The notes: generated by a model not told the origin, from the sequence alone. A stretch of DNA of 64,000 nt from an uncultured Cohaesibacter sp. (GCF_963662805.1 NZ_OY759877.1:121466-185465); one strand, 5' to 3'. Positions 27,386-37,328 are shown, counted from the stretch's first letter. Program-made: numbers and translations.

Positions 27386-28357
27386 ATGAAAACTCAACTC
27401 AAGACACTGCTAATGGGGGCTGTATTGGTCGCGTCGGCAACAGCAGCCGGTGCCGCGGATTATCCCTTTCGACCGATTCAGGTGATCGTTCCCTATTCCG
27501 CTGGTGGTGGTACGGATCTTTCGGCCCGGATCATGGCCGACGTGTTTCAAAAGCTCTATCCTGATGCAACGCTGGTTGTTCGCAACCAGCCCGGCGGAGG
27601 CGGCTCGATTGGCACCTCTGCTGCTATCAACTCAAAGCCCGACGGATACACACTAGGCACAGGAAGTCAGGGCCCGCTCGCGTTACTTCCCCACTATGGT
27701 GGCACCGACTATCAGATCGATGATATTTCCTACATCGGTCTTATGGGGCGCAATCTACAGCTTGTCGTTGGCTGCAAAGGCGCTCCTTTCTCGACCGGCG
27801 AAGAGTTTCTGGCCTATGCGAAAGAAAATCCCGGCAAAATTCAGGTCGGCAACTCCGGTGCCGGTGGAGCCAACCATATTGCCGTTGCCGCGATGGGTGA
27901 TGCCGCAGGTATCGAGTTTGAGCATGTTCCCTTTGGCGGAGCATCACAGGCCGTAACAGCCTGTCTTGGTGGCCATATTCACGCAATGACTCTGACCCCG
28001 GCTGAAGGGTTGCCACACATGCAAAGCGGTTCGATCACCGGCCTGTTCATCATGGAAGACGAAAGACCCAAGATGCTTCCCGATATTCCGACACTGAAGG
28101 AACTTGGCGTGGATTTCACTTGGTCTTCATGGAAAGGCATCATCGCTCCGAAAGATGTTCCTGAAGATGTTCTCGGTTTTCTTCGCGAGGCTTTCCAGAA
28201 AGTGTTCAATGACGAACGTTTTCTCTCTCGCATGAAAGAGATGGGCGAGTTCGTCGAATATCGTGACGCCGAAGGATACGAAGCACTCGTTCGTCGCGAC
28301 AGCAAGACTGCTGGTGATGTCATCGAGAAACTTGGCATGACAAATATGAACAAATAG
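27386..28357 (+). CDS. tctC: Tripartite tricarboxylate transporter, substrate-binding protein
   Basis: Periplasmic receptor of the Bug/TctC family, 323 residues. A signal peptide (LLMGAVLVASATAAGA-AD) precedes the family start DYPFRPIQVIVPYSAGGGTD, then VVRNQPGGGGSIGTSAA and the ligand-loop segment AGGANHIAVAAMG. Proteins of this family bind carboxylates such as citrate, nicotinate or aromatic acids through main-chain contacts, so the ligand cannot be inferred. The ATG at 27386 follows GTGGAGG; it lies between tctB and tctA. Confidence 0.9.
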   Translation: MKTQLKTLLMGAVLVASATAAGAADYPFRPIQVIVPYSAGGGTDLSARIMADVFQKLYPDATLVVRNQPGGGGSIGTSAAINSKPDGYTLGTGSQGPLALLPHYGGTDYQIDDISYIGLMGRNLQLVVGCKGAPFSTGEEFLAYAKENPGKIQVGNSGAGGANHIAVAAMGDAAGIEFEHVPFGGASQAVTACLGGHIHAMTLTPAEGLPHMQSGSITGLFIMEDERPKMLPDIPTLKELGVDFTWSSWKGIIAPKDVPEDVLGFLREAFQKVFNDERFLSRMKEMGEFVEYRDAEGYEALVRRDSKTAGDVIEKLGMTNMNK

Positions 28358-28443
28358 ACCCTATCAACGCACCGGCTCGCGCTTTTCTGTTTCTCAGCGC
28401 GCGCCGGAACGGGTTTCCTTTTCCATTCGTTTGACGGTACGCA

Positions 28444-29951
28444 ATGATGGACACTTTCAACTACCTTTTCGCCGTTTTCCGGCCAGAAGTCCTGCTTGTT
28501 ATCGCTTCGGGCACGCTGGGGGGCTTGATCATCGGGGCTCTCCCCGGCTTGACGGCCACCATGGGAGTGGCGTTGCTCATTCCTTTGACATTCGGCATGG
28601 AGCCCATGGTCGGCCTGAATATGCTGATCGGGATCTATATCGGAGGCATTTACGGGGGGAGCATCTCTTCCATTCTCTTGCGCACACCTGGTACTCCGGC
28701 GTCCGCCGCGACGTTGCTTGATGGCTATCCGCTGGCACAGAAGGCCAGGCCGGAAAAGCCTTGGGGATGGCAACCATTGCAAGCTTTTTCGGTGGCATCC
28801 TGGCGGCGATCGTGCTCGCTTCGCTGGCACCACAATTGGCGGCGGTCGCGCTGGAATTCGGAGCACCGGAGTATTTCGCCCTTGCCCTGTTCGGGTTGAC
28901 GATCATTGCGTCACTCTCTGGCAGCTTGCTGAAGGGAGCCGCTGCTGGTGCTCTGGGCGTCTTGATTTCGACCGTCGGTGCAGATCCTATTTCTGGTGTC
29001 TCGCGATACACTTTCGGGTTTCCGGGCTTCGCCGGAGGTCTCGCCTTCACGCCAGCGCTGATTGGGCTTTTTGCCCTGTCGGAAGTGTTTGCCCAGATGG
29101 AGAAAATATTCAGGGCGGAAGACATGCCGATTCAAGTCTCACGCGATTTTCCTGATCGCAAGGATCTTCGCAATAGCCTTTCCGCCATGATACGCGGCGG
29201 GCTTATCGGAACGATTGTGGGAATTATTCCTGGCACCGGATCGGGAACGGCGTCGTGGATTGCATATAGTGAAGTACGGCGCAGTTCAAAAGAACCGGAA
29301 AAATTCGGTACAGGTCATTTGCCGGGGATCGCTGCGACAGAGAGTGCCAACAATGCTGTCTGCGCATCCGCTCTCATTCCACTTCTGGCCCTCGGTGTTC
29401 CGGGTGATGTCGTAACCGCGGTGCTTATGGGCGGATTGATGATTCAGGGTCTGGCACCAGGCCCCGTTTTGTTTGAAACGCGACCGGATCTGATTATCGG
29501 CATTTTTGGTGGTACATTCGTTGCAACCATATTCATGCTTGTGTTCGGCCTACTCGGGATTCCATTGTTCAGTCGTTTGCTGTTGGTTCCCAAACGTATA
29601 CTGACAATGTGCATTGTTGCATTCTGCTTTATTGGCTCCTTCGCCATCAACCTGAACGTCATCGACCTATATACGATGGTCGGTTTCGGTGTCCTTGGAT
29701 GGGGAATGCAGAAATATGGATACAGTCAGGCTGCACTGTGCATTGCGCTCATTCTGGGGCCGATGGCGGAAGCCAATCTTCGCAGAGGTCTCTTGCAAAC
29801 AGGAGACAATATAGTCGAACTGTTTTCCGGACCGATCACACTGCTTTTCTTGGCCTTGACGCTCTTCTCGATCATATTGCCGATCATTCGGACCAAATGG
29901 ACAGCGCCAAATTGTATCTGCCTGATCGGCATGAAATTCGGCAAGTCATAA
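28444..29951 (+). pseudogene. tctA: Tripartite tricarboxylate transporter, large membrane subunit (frameshifted)
   Basis: Large TctA membrane subunit. Codons from 28444 encode the N-terminal ~100 residues (ASGTLGGLIIGALPGLTATM, YIGGIYGGSISSILLRTPGT). The frame changes near 28743-28744, in a GG pair where GGG is needed to read AQKGQAGKALGMATIASF. From there the second frame runs to 29951 with normal TctA sequence (VGIIPGTGSGTASWIAYSEV, GVPGDVVTAVLMGGLMIQGL). Corrected, the protein would be ~502 residues, the usual length. No other damage is visible, so this may be a sequencing error or a very recent null mutation. It completes the tctBCA operon. Confidence 0.85.
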
Positions 29952-29972
29952 ACGTAGTTTAAATGAGCCTGG

Positions 29973-30000
29973 GCTTTCACCGGATTTATTCGGTGAAAGC
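29973..30000. terminator. Hairpin between converging tctA and AEC carrier genes
   Basis: GCTTTCACCG and CGGTGAAAGC form a perfect 10-bp stem with an 8-base loop. There is no long T run on either strand. Its location between two converging genes suggests bidirectional termination. Confidence 0.6.
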
Positions 30001-30113
30001 AAATGATGCATTGGCTCTGCGCGCCGAGAACTGGATCGTCATCAATGAGAGTTTCCAGCACCCTTGGACATTCCCGATTTTGTAGAAATGTAGGAACCTG
30101 CGAGACATCCTTG

Positions 30114-31107
30114 TTATTCTGTTTCGAATTCAAGGATGGACAACATGATCAAGCCTAGACGGGAAGCTTTTCCTGATCTAGCCAAAAGAGCGACCAACAC
30201 AGGGATCGTTGCGCTTGAAAGCACGGTAGAGGAGAAGAAGATGCTGGAGCCAAAGCCGGGCGTTGCCTTCACTCTGCCAGAGAAAATAACGACCGTTATG
30301 CCGGTTGGAAGCCCTGCGGTGAGGATTGCCGCAAGCGCCCATTCGTGTGGGATGTCGAGCAGCCCCAGAGTGATTGCCGCAACAGCTAGCGGCATAGCGA
30401 CCAGTTTCCCGCGCAGGCCAAGAGGGTCAAAAATGGTGAGACGAGGCCCGATAGGTGCCCAGGTTGACACCTACGAGAAAAAGTCCAAGTGGGACCGTTA
30501 CTGCTCCCGCCATGTCGAGCGGTTTGGCCGCAAACTCTGGCATCTCAAAGCCGCTGGCGTTGAAGGCAACTCCGGCAGCAGCTGCCAAGGCTAGAGGGTT
30601 GCGCCGAAGGCTGCCTTGTAGCAAACGCCCAAGTTCGGCTAGCGATTTGATCTTGCGATCTGCTTCAAGGCTCATGGCTGCGATTGTAAAGAGAATGATG
30701 GCGTGAAAGGTTACGATCCAGAAGAGCGCAAGTACACCATTGGCTCCGGCGACATGCGAAATGATCGGAAGGCCAACGAGGATCGTGTTGGAATAATTGG
30801 CGCCCATAGCGAAGACGGTCGGATCGTTTTCAATGAGCAGGCGGTGGCGTGAAAATGCGAACCACGCGACAAATACACTGATGGCGACAAAGAAATAGCC
30901 TACCAGCAGCAATCCGGCTTCCGGCGCAGGCAGGGATCCGGTGCTGAGTGAGCGAAAGACCAGAGCAGGAATCGAAACCCAAAACAGAAACGTGTTGGCC
31001 CCAGCCATGTTTTCAATCGTTACATAGCCCAGTCTGGCAAAGACATAGCCGACGCCGAGAATGCTGTAGATCGGGAAGAAGATCTCGATAAATTCTGCCG
31101 GACTCAT
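30114..31107 (-). pseudogene. Auxin efflux carrier (AEC) family transporter (frameshifted)
   Basis: Membrane carrier of the AEC/bile-acid-Na symporter-like superfamily. The first frame (31107 to about 30450) encodes FIEIFFPIYSILGVGYVFAR, NTFLFWVSIPALVFRSLS, GANYSNTILVGLPIISHV and GLFLVGVNLGTYR. At the C run 30447-30449 one surplus base shifts the frame; the second frame continues with LTIFDPLGLRGKLVAMPLAV and ends TVLSSATIPVLVALLARSGK at 30114. Corrected length is ~330 residues and ~10 helices, normal for the family. Such carriers export or import carboxylates. It lies 160 bp after the amidase gene, at the end of the liv-type operon. Confidence 0.8.
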
Positions 31108-31267
31108 CAGACAATAACTTTCCTAGCGCCGGGCATATGAACGCATTCGCGCATCGTCCGGTCGGTAACATGAGCACGTTTAAAGGGCGATTGGGCGCCA
31201 GCCTGAGGCTTGTTTCGTGGAAGCCAGCGCCTTGCGGTCTCCCGCAAGAGCGCCGGTGAGAACAGCT

Positions 31268-32629
31268 TTAGCTGGCGAAGGCCAGAGAAGGCACTTGGCC
31301 AAAGGCTAGTATCTTTTCGATATTTGCCGCTAAGCCGAGCAGGCTTTCTTCGCGGCCCGCTGGCGCGACGAGCTGCATGGAAAAGGGCAGGCCATTGCTG
31401 TCAATGCCCGATGGGAGCGCGACCGCGCAGCCGCAGAGATAGTTGACAGGGCGCGTGTAGACGGACATCGGCGTTCTGCTCTCATCGATGTCGGACAAGG
31501 GGATCGCGGTCATCGGTGTTGTTGGCAGGATCAACGCATCAAATGGGCGCATCATTTCGTTGAAGACCCGTATTAGGTGATCACGTTCCGTGAGGCGAAC
31601 AAGATAGTCAGATGCGCTGAGTTTGGCCCCATTGAGAATGCGCTTTAGCGTTTCCGGGCCGTAATCTTCGCTGCCCGTTTCCAGTGTGGTGCGATGATAG
31701 GCGTGCGCCTCAGCGGATATGATGTCCCCACTCGCAGCTGCAAGATCATCGAACGCGAAGGGGAACTCAATAGGTGTCAGCGTCCAACCATCGCTTTCAA
31801 GCTCTTTGAGTAGCTGACGGTAATGCGCCTCGACTTCGGGAGTGGTGACCGGCGACATGGCACTTTCGGGCATATAGGCAAGCGAGCGGCCATTGCTTGG
31901 TGCTCCGGTCCAGACCTGATCACTGAGTGCACGGTAGACAAGGACTACATCGGCGATGCTGCGCCCCATCGGGCCAATGGAATCGAGGGTTGTGGAGAGA
32001 GGGATGCAGCCGCGGTTACTAACCTGACCGAACGATGGTTTGAGCCCGGTGATGCCGTTAAAACTTGAGGGAATGCGGACTGAACCGCCGGTGTCGGTGC
32101 CGATCGCCATCGGGCAGAGGCCCGCGCCGACCGCAACACCCGATCCACTCGATGAGCCGCCGGGAACACGGTGGGTATCGTTGCCCCAAGGGTTGCGAGG
32201 AGTACCATATGCGGCATTGGTACCCCAGCCGCCGAAGGCAAATTCCACCAGATGTGTGCGGCCGATGACGATCATGCCAGCCTGATTGAGACGCTCAATT
32301 GTGTCGGAGTCCTCAACTGAGGGAGCTGCATTGGCGCGCACTTTTGAACCTGCACCGCAACGCAGACCCTTGGCATGCAGAAGATCCTTGATCGCTATGG
32401 GAAGCCCTTGCAAGGGACCCAGATCCACTCCGGCGCGGCGCAGACCATCATGCGCACGGGCTGCATCGCGAGCACTCTCTGCCTGAACTTCAACAAATGC
32501 GCTCATCGCGGGATCAAGGCGCTCAATGCGGTCGAGGTAGAAATCGACGATTTCGAGGCTGGAAAGAGAACCGTCGGTCAGTGCTGCGCCGAGTGCCGTA
32601 AGTGTGGAGAATGGATCAATGTGTCCCAT
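31268..32629 (-). CDS. Amidase (amidase signature family)
   Basis: Amide hydrolase of 453 residues with the Ser-cisSer-Lys triad: Lys in LPIAIKDLLHAKGL, cis-Ser in the signature VPGGSSSGSGVAVGAG, and the nucleophile Ser in GTDTGGSVRIPSSFNGITGL. The conserved GFKPT-like LKPSFGQVSNRG and SIGPMGRSIADV segments follow. It may cleave an amide or a carbamoyl derivative. It is in one transcription unit with the livMHGF-type genes and the periplasmic receptor, so the imported compound is probably its substrate or the source of it. It could also be a GatA paralogue, but gatB/gatC are absent and the length is that of catabolic amidases. Confidence 0.9.
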   Translation of the reverse strand: MGHIDPFSTLTALGAALTDGSLSSLEIVDFYLDRIERLDPAMSAFVEVQAESARDAARAHDGLRRAGVDLGPLQGLPIAIKDLLHAKGLRCGAGSKVRANAAPSVEDSDTIERLNQAGMIVIGRTHLVEFAFGGWGTNAAYGTPRNPWGNDTHRVPGGSSSGSGVAVGAGLCPMAIGTDTGGSVRIPSSFNGITGLKPSFGQVSNRGCIPLSTTLDSIGPMGRSIADVVLVYRALSDQVWTGAPSNGRSLAYMPESAMSPVTTPEVEAHYRQLLKELESDGWTLTPIEFPFAFDDLAAASGDIISAEAHAYHRTTLETGSEDYGPETLKRILNGAKLSASDYLVRLTERDHLIRVFNEMMRPFDALILPTTPMTAIPLSDIDESRTPMSVYTRPVNYLCGCAVALPSGIDSNGLPFSMQLVAPAGREESLLGLAANIEKILAFGQVPSLAFAS

Positions 32630-32707
32630 GGTCTGATGCCTTGTAAGAAAGTGGGATAAGCGGCTGCGGGGTGCGGTGCATCCCGCAGCCTGATCGTCGA
32701 GTGCTGA

Positions 32708-33923
32708 TTATTTGGCTGCGGGGTTTACAGCTGGCTCTGCGGTCGCTGCATCTTTCGGCCATACGGCTGAGACTTCACCGCCTGGCATGCGCTGCACGAC
32801 CACCCAAGGCATCTGGAGCTGCAGGCCGGTTTCGTTGATCTCGTAAGGACCGGCAATGACCGTCAGTTTGTTGTTCAGCTCAAGTGCTGCTTTCTTCATT
32901 GCTTCCGCATCGGTAGAATTGGCCTGCTCGATGATTTTTTCCATGACCACACCGGCGCCATAGGCAAGGACGGTCTGGAAGTCAGGCGCATATTCCGCTT
33001 TCGGGAACAGGCTTTCATAGGCGGCGATGAACTGATCACGGTCCATGCCGGCATTGATCGGCCAATTTACGGCAGGGTGGAAGTGTGGTGGTCGCAAAGA
33101 CATAGTCAGCTGCGTCACCCACTTCGTCGAACTGCGGCTGTACCGCGTAGTTCATGTAAACATAAGGGAAGCTGATACCCATCTGTTTCATCTGGTGGGC
33201 CATGCTCATCTGGTCGCCTTCATAGGCGGCGGTGAACAGTGCGTCTGCACCCATGGCCTTTGCCTTCTGCAGCATCAGCGCAAAGTCTTTGGTTCCCTTC
33301 GGGTAGGTATCAAACATGACAATGTCGATACCCAATTCCTTGGCGTTGGCGTTGGCTGCCTTCGCCAGACCAGCGGGATAGGGCTCATCCACGTTGATGA
33401 TTGCCATCTTTGCCATGCCCATGTCCTTGGCGAGTGCCAACGGGGCACCCGGGATTGCGGAAACCGGCATCTGGGTGGTCGAGACAATGTAGTTGAAGCC
33501 CTGCTCATACACGGCGTTGGACGATGCGGACCAGACGTTCATGAATTTCTTGTAGCGTTCGGAAATCGTTGCCGCTGCTGCGGTCAAGGTCGAACCAAAC
33601 GGAGCCATAAGGATGTCCACCTTGTCTTCGTTGATGAGATCCTCATAAACGCGGGCGACCATCTGTTTGTCTGAACGATCATCCCGTTTCACAAGCTCGA
33701 CAAGGTGCTTTTCGCCATTAATTGTCACGCCGCCCTTGTCATTGACTTCCTTGACCCACAGCTCGACGCCGCGCTCACCAGACTGGGAGGCAAGGGCAAA
33801 GTTGCCGCTGGAGGAGACGGTCATGCCGATCTTAATCGGATCTGCGGCCAAAGCCGGCAGGCTGAGAAGGCCGGCTGCAAGTGTCCCGATCGTCAATCGG
33901 GTCAGGGCACGTTGAAAAGTCAT
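32708..33923 (-). pseudogene. Branched-chain-amino-acid-type ABC receptor (frameshifted)
   Basis: Periplasmic receptor of the LivJ/LivK (type I) fold. Translation starts at the ATG at 33923 with a signal peptide (TIGTLAAGLLSLPALAADP) and IKIGMTVSSSGNFALASQSG, and runs with normal family sequence to DYVFATTT. Around 33080-33086 the frame changes, and the other frame continues FHPAVNWPINAGMDRDQF and ends AVNPAAK at 32708. One surplus base explains the break; the corrected protein is ~404 residues. No other defects are seen. It belongs to the same unit as livF and the amidase, and defines the imported substrate, which is unlikely to be a simple branched-chain amino acid given the context. Confidence 0.85.
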
Positions 33924-33978
33924 GAAATATTCCTTTCGGTGAAAGATGTTGGGAGGAGGGAGAGGAACAGGGGTTTCA

Positions 33979-34722
33979 TTAGACGTCGATCTTGTAGTCG
34001 ACCCATTCAGCGACCATTTCTCGAAGCTGGCCGTCAGATTCAAAGTTGGACCGGTCGCCGTCCGCCTTGTTGCGACCCATTTCCAGGATATAAAGATGAT
34101 CAGAGATTGCCGCACATTGGCGCACATTCTGGTCCACCAAAACAATGGTGGCACCTTCGCGGGCAAGGTCTTCGGTAAGAGCGTAGATTTCTTTTGAGAG
34201 CTTGGGTGCGATCATCGCTGTCGGTTCATCAAGGAGGATGACGCGCGGCTCCAAAAGCAGGGCTCTGGCGATTTCAAGAAAGCGCTGCTGACCGCCAGAT
34301 AGTTCACGTGCCAGAGAGTTACGAAACTGGTGGAGAGCCGGAAATCTGGCATAGACCTCATCGAGGACACGGGCAATGCGGGCTTTGTCGCGGCGAAACG
34401 GCCAGCAACCTAGCTGCAAATTGTCAGCCACGCTCAGGTCACCAAAGGTCGATCGGTTCTGTGGCACAAAGGCAATGCCGTTAAGCGCTCGCTCGTGCGC
34501 CTTGGCGCGGCTGAGGTCCTGATCGCCCAGTTTGATTGCGCCCGATTTGAGCGGCAACAATCCCGCCAAGGTCTTGAGAGCGGTTGATTTGCCTGCGCCA
34601 TTGGGACCAATAATGCCTGTCACCTTGCCGGGGCGAGCAATCAGAGACAACTCGTTCAAAACGGTGATATCGCCATTGTAGGCCACGACGGCTTTGTCCA
34701 GAGAAAGGAGTTCGGATGTCAT
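33979..34722 (-). CDS. livF: LivF-type ABC transporter ATP-binding protein
   Basis: Cytoplasmic ATPase of 247 residues: Walker A GIIGPNGAGKSTALKTLAG, FVPQNRSTFGDLSVADNL at the Q-loop, signature ARELSGGQQRFLEIARALL, Walker B RVILLDEPTAMIAP and the switch residue in TIVLVDQNVRQC. Gln in place of the usual switch-loop His (VDQN) is a general feature of LivF proteins. The frame extends 49 codons upstream into livG, but the ATG at 34722 gives the family length. The last 14 residues (LREMVAEWVDYKIDV) are slightly unusual. The protein works with LivG, LivH and LivM. Confidence 0.9.
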   Translation of the reverse strand: MTSELLSLDKAVVAYNGDITVLNELSLIARPGKVTGIIGPNGAGKSTALKTLAGLLPLKSGAIKLGDQDLSRAKAHERALNGIAFVPQNRSTFGDLSVADNLQLGCWPFRRDKARIARVLDEVYARFPALHQFRNSLARELSGGQQRFLEIARALLLEPRVILLDEPTAMIAPKLSKEIYALTEDLAREGATIVLVDQNVRQCAAISDHLYILEMGRNKADGDRSNFESDGQLREMVAEWVDYKIDV

Positions 34723-34738
34723 TTGAAGAGATGTCCTT

Positions 34739-35452
34739 TCACGTACCCAGATAGGTCTCGATAACCTCGGGGTTGTTCTTGATTTCCTCGGCTGAGCCTT
34801 GCGCCAGCTTTTGTCCCTCATGCATGACGAGAATTGAGCTGGAAAGGCGATAAACCGAGGTGAGGTCATGGCTCACAAGGATGACCGAACAACCGTCTTT
34901 GCTCGGCATTTCGCTGATAACTTCGATGAGAAGCAATGCAAGCGACGGGTTCACGCCTGCGAAAGGTTCGTCAAGAAGCACCAGTTTCGGGCCGGCGATC
35001 ATGACACGCGCGATCTCGACCAGTTTCTGTTGGCCTCCCGAGAGTTCTTCGGCAAAATTGTATCTCAGATTCCATAGATTGACTCGGCGCAGCCACACTT
35101 CCGAACGCTCTGCAATTTCCTTGTCCGACAATTCTGTGTTCAGCAGCGGCACCATCAGGTTTTCAAGCAGAGTGAGCTTGTGAAACAGCTTGGGGACCTG
35201 AAAGGTGCGTCCAATGCCAAGTTCGAAGATCTCGTGGGTGGCGAGGTCGTTGATGCGTTGGCCATCAAAATAGATGTCGCCGGCGTCGGGGTTGTAAATC
35301 CCGTTGATACAGTTAAGCATCGTGGTCTTGCCCGAGCCATTCATGCCAAGTACACCGAGAACGCTTCGTTCCTTGACGTCGTAAGTCAGCTCGTTCAGGG
35401 CCTTGATGCCGCCGAAGTTTTTGCCAAGTTTGGAAACTGTAAGGAAGGCCAT
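34739..35452 (-). CDS. livG: LivG-type ABC transporter ATP-binding protein
   Basis: ATPase of 237 residues: Walker A GVLGMNGSGKTTMLNCINGI, Q-loop RTFQVPKLFHKLTLLENLM, signature AEELSGGQQKLVEIARVMI, Walker B KLVLLDEPFAGVNPSLALL and switch His in VILVSHDLTSVYRL. These are typical LivG features including the GIGRTFQ block. Its start codon overlaps the livH stop (TAATG), so the two are translationally coupled, and livF follows after 16 bp. Confidence 0.9.
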   Translation of the reverse strand: MAFLTVSKLGKNFGGIKALNELTYDVKERSVLGVLGMNGSGKTTMLNCINGIYNPDAGDIYFDGQRINDLATHEIFELGIGRTFQVPKLFHKLTLLENLMVPLLNTELSDKEIAERSEVWLRRVNLWNLRYNFAEELSGGQQKLVEIARVMIAGPKLVLLDEPFAGVNPSLALLLIEVISEMPSKDGCSVILVSHDLTSVYRLSSSILVMHEGQKLAQGSAEEIKNNPEVIETYLGT

Positions 35453-36333
35453 TAGCGCCTCACTGCTTTGCCGGCAAGGCCGGAAGGTTTGAACAAGATG
35501 ACGGCAACGAGCAGGATGAGTCCAGCGAGCATGGCGACCGTGCCGCTCGCAAAGACAGTGGTCATTTGCTCGGCAAGGCCGAAGATGATGCCGCCGAGCA
35601 GAGCTCCGATCGGATGCCCAAGGCCGCCCAAGACCACAATGATAAAGCCGATAAGCGTGTAATCCTGACCAGCAAAGGGAGAGAAGGCCGGGAAGATCAT
35701 TGCCATGAGAATGCCACTGACCGCAGCAAGGCCGAGGCCCAGGCCGAAGGCTCCTGCCGACATGCGGTCAAGATTGATGCCAACGATACGCACAGCATCC
35801 CGGTTCATGACGATGGCGCGCAGCGCCTTGCCCGGAAGTGTCTTGTAGAGAAACAGAAAGGTTGCGGCAGCAATGGCGAGCGCAATGCCAAGAGCAATCA
35901 AGCGGATTGTCGGCACGATCACCATACCGGCTTTCAAATACATCGGTTCAATGACAACCTGTATCGACCGGGTGTCGGCGCCAAAAGCAAGCAACATCAA
36001 AGCGCCCAGTATCAGAGAGAGGCCGAACATGACCAGAAGCGAGGCGTGTTCAGGGTCATCAGAGTTGCGCAACGGGCGGATCAGAACAAAGAATGCAGCA
36101 TAGCCGATGACACCGAACAGTACGAACGCAATCGGCAAAGCCAGAAACGGCGAGAGGCCGAAAATGTTGAACAGGAAGTAGGCCAGATAGGAGCCTAAGA
36201 TGATGACCTCCCCGTGGGCGAAGTTTACCACACGCAAGACGCCGAAGATGATGTTGAGGCCGACCCCGATGAGGGAATAGATTACGCCGATGACGACGCC
36301 ATTAATCAGACCTTGAATGATCAGGAATTCCAT
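35452..36333 (-). CDS. livH: LivH-type ABC transporter permease
   Basis: Inner-membrane permease of 293 residues. The start MEFLIIQGLINGVVIGVIYS and the conserved GVLRVVNFAHGEVIILGSYL are hallmarks of LivH, as is AIVMNRDAVRIVGINLDRMS, the cytoplasmic loop that contacts the ATPases. It contains about eight helices. The ATG at 36333 is preferred to the long upstream extension, which has no membrane or family character. It lies 14 bp after livM and overlaps livG by one base. Confidence 0.9.
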   Translation of the reverse strand: MEFLIIQGLINGVVIGVIYSLIGVGLNIIFGVLRVVNFAHGEVIILGSYLAYFLFNIFGLSPFLALPIAFVLFGVIGYAAFFVLIRPLRNSDDPEHASLLVMFGLSLILGALMLLAFGADTRSIQVVIEPMYLKAGMVIVPTIRLIALGIALAIAAATFLFLYKTLPGKALRAIVMNRDAVRIVGINLDRMSAGAFGLGLGLAAVSGILMAMIFPAFSPFAGQDYTLIGFIIVVLGGLGHPIGALLGGIIFGLAEQMTTVFASGTVAMLAGLILLVAVILFKPSGLAGKAVRR

Positions 36334-36347
36334 TCTGTCAGCCTCGT

Positions 36348-37328
36348 TCAGGGAATATATTTGCGAAGGCGGGAGCGTTTGAAGGCGATTTGGCCAACAA
36401 TTCCGCGCGGCAACCAGATGACCAGAACGACAATGAACAGGCCAAGAAAGAACAGATTGAGAGCAGGGAACAGATTCCACACGATCTGGTCGATCACATA
36501 AAACCCGATGGCTCCAACAAGCGGCCCACACACAAAGCTCAGTCCTCCTGCCATTGCGTAGACTATTGTCTTGGTCGTGATGAGCAGGTTGAAGGAGGAA
36601 TCAAGGTCAATCGCATTGCTGTACCAAGCCTCAAGCGCGCCAGCGCAGGCTGGAAACAGGCTTGCTAGCAGCCAGGCTTTGGCGCGGGTGTAGGGCACAT
36701 TGATGCCAAGAGTTTCGGCCGCTTCGCTGTCGTCGCGAATGGCTCGCAGTTTGACGCCAAGACGGGAATGGGCAAGCAATCCGGAGGCAACCAGCGTCAC
36801 CACCATCAAGGCGACCATGCTGTAGTATGCTGCAAACGGGTTGTTCGCTGCCGCGATCACTAGCCCCAAGCTGCCGCCGGTGATCTCTTCGGGCAATAGA
36901 GAGATAATCAGCTTGCAGATAATCGAGAGCGCAAGGCTGACGATGCCAAAATACACCCCGCGCAAGCGCAGGGTTGGAACCAGTAGCAGGCCGAGCAATA
37001 CGCCCGCGATGCCTGCCGCGATGAAGGCTAGCAGGATCGGGCTTTCGTAGCTGCGGACAAGAGCTCCGAATGTGTAGGCACCTACGCCATAGAAGGCGAC
37101 ATAACCAAAGGGCATGTAGCCAGTCAGGCCCGCTACACAGTTAAAGCCGCTGGCGAGCGTTACAGCCAGAGCCATATAAAACAGATATGAGCTGCTTGCG
37201 TGCAGAATTGGCAGCACGCAGAAGGCGAGTGCCGTAACGGCGCAGGTAATAGCCCAAATCAGAAGCTTTGCTTTTTCCGCGTCGATGCCGTTCAAAGGCA
37301 AAAATGTCTTAAAAATTGATGTGTTCAT
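36348..37328 (-). CDS. livM: LivM-type ABC transporter permease
   Basis: Second permease, 326 residues, and first gene of the minus-strand operon livM-livH-livG-livF-receptor-amidase-AEC carrier. The ATG at 37328 follows AGGGAT. Typical LivM sequence includes GLTGYMPFGYVAFYGVGAYT, LRLRGVYFGIVSLALS, KLRAIRDDSEAAETLGINV and the ending KTIVYAMAGGLSFVCGPLVG. Its promoter must lie in the 101 bp shared with the divergent LysR gene, where a LysR-type inverted repeat is visible. LivM usually has ~10 helices and this protein matches. Confidence 0.9.
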   Translation of the reverse strand: MNTSIFKTFLPLNGIDAEKAKLLIWAITCAVTALAFCVLPILHASSSYLFYMALAVTLASGFNCVAGLTGYMPFGYVAFYGVGAYTFGALVRSYESPILLAFIAAGIAGVLLGLLLVPTLRLRGVYFGIVSLALSIICKLIISLLPEEITGGSLGLVIAAANNPFAAYYSMVALMVVTLVASGLLAHSRLGVKLRAIRDDSEAAETLGINVPYTRAKAWLLASLFPACAGALEAWYSNAIDLDSSFNLLITTKTIVYAMAGGLSFVCGPLVGAIGFYVIDQIVWNLFPALNLFFLGLFIVVLVIWLPRGIVGQIAFKRSRLRKYIP

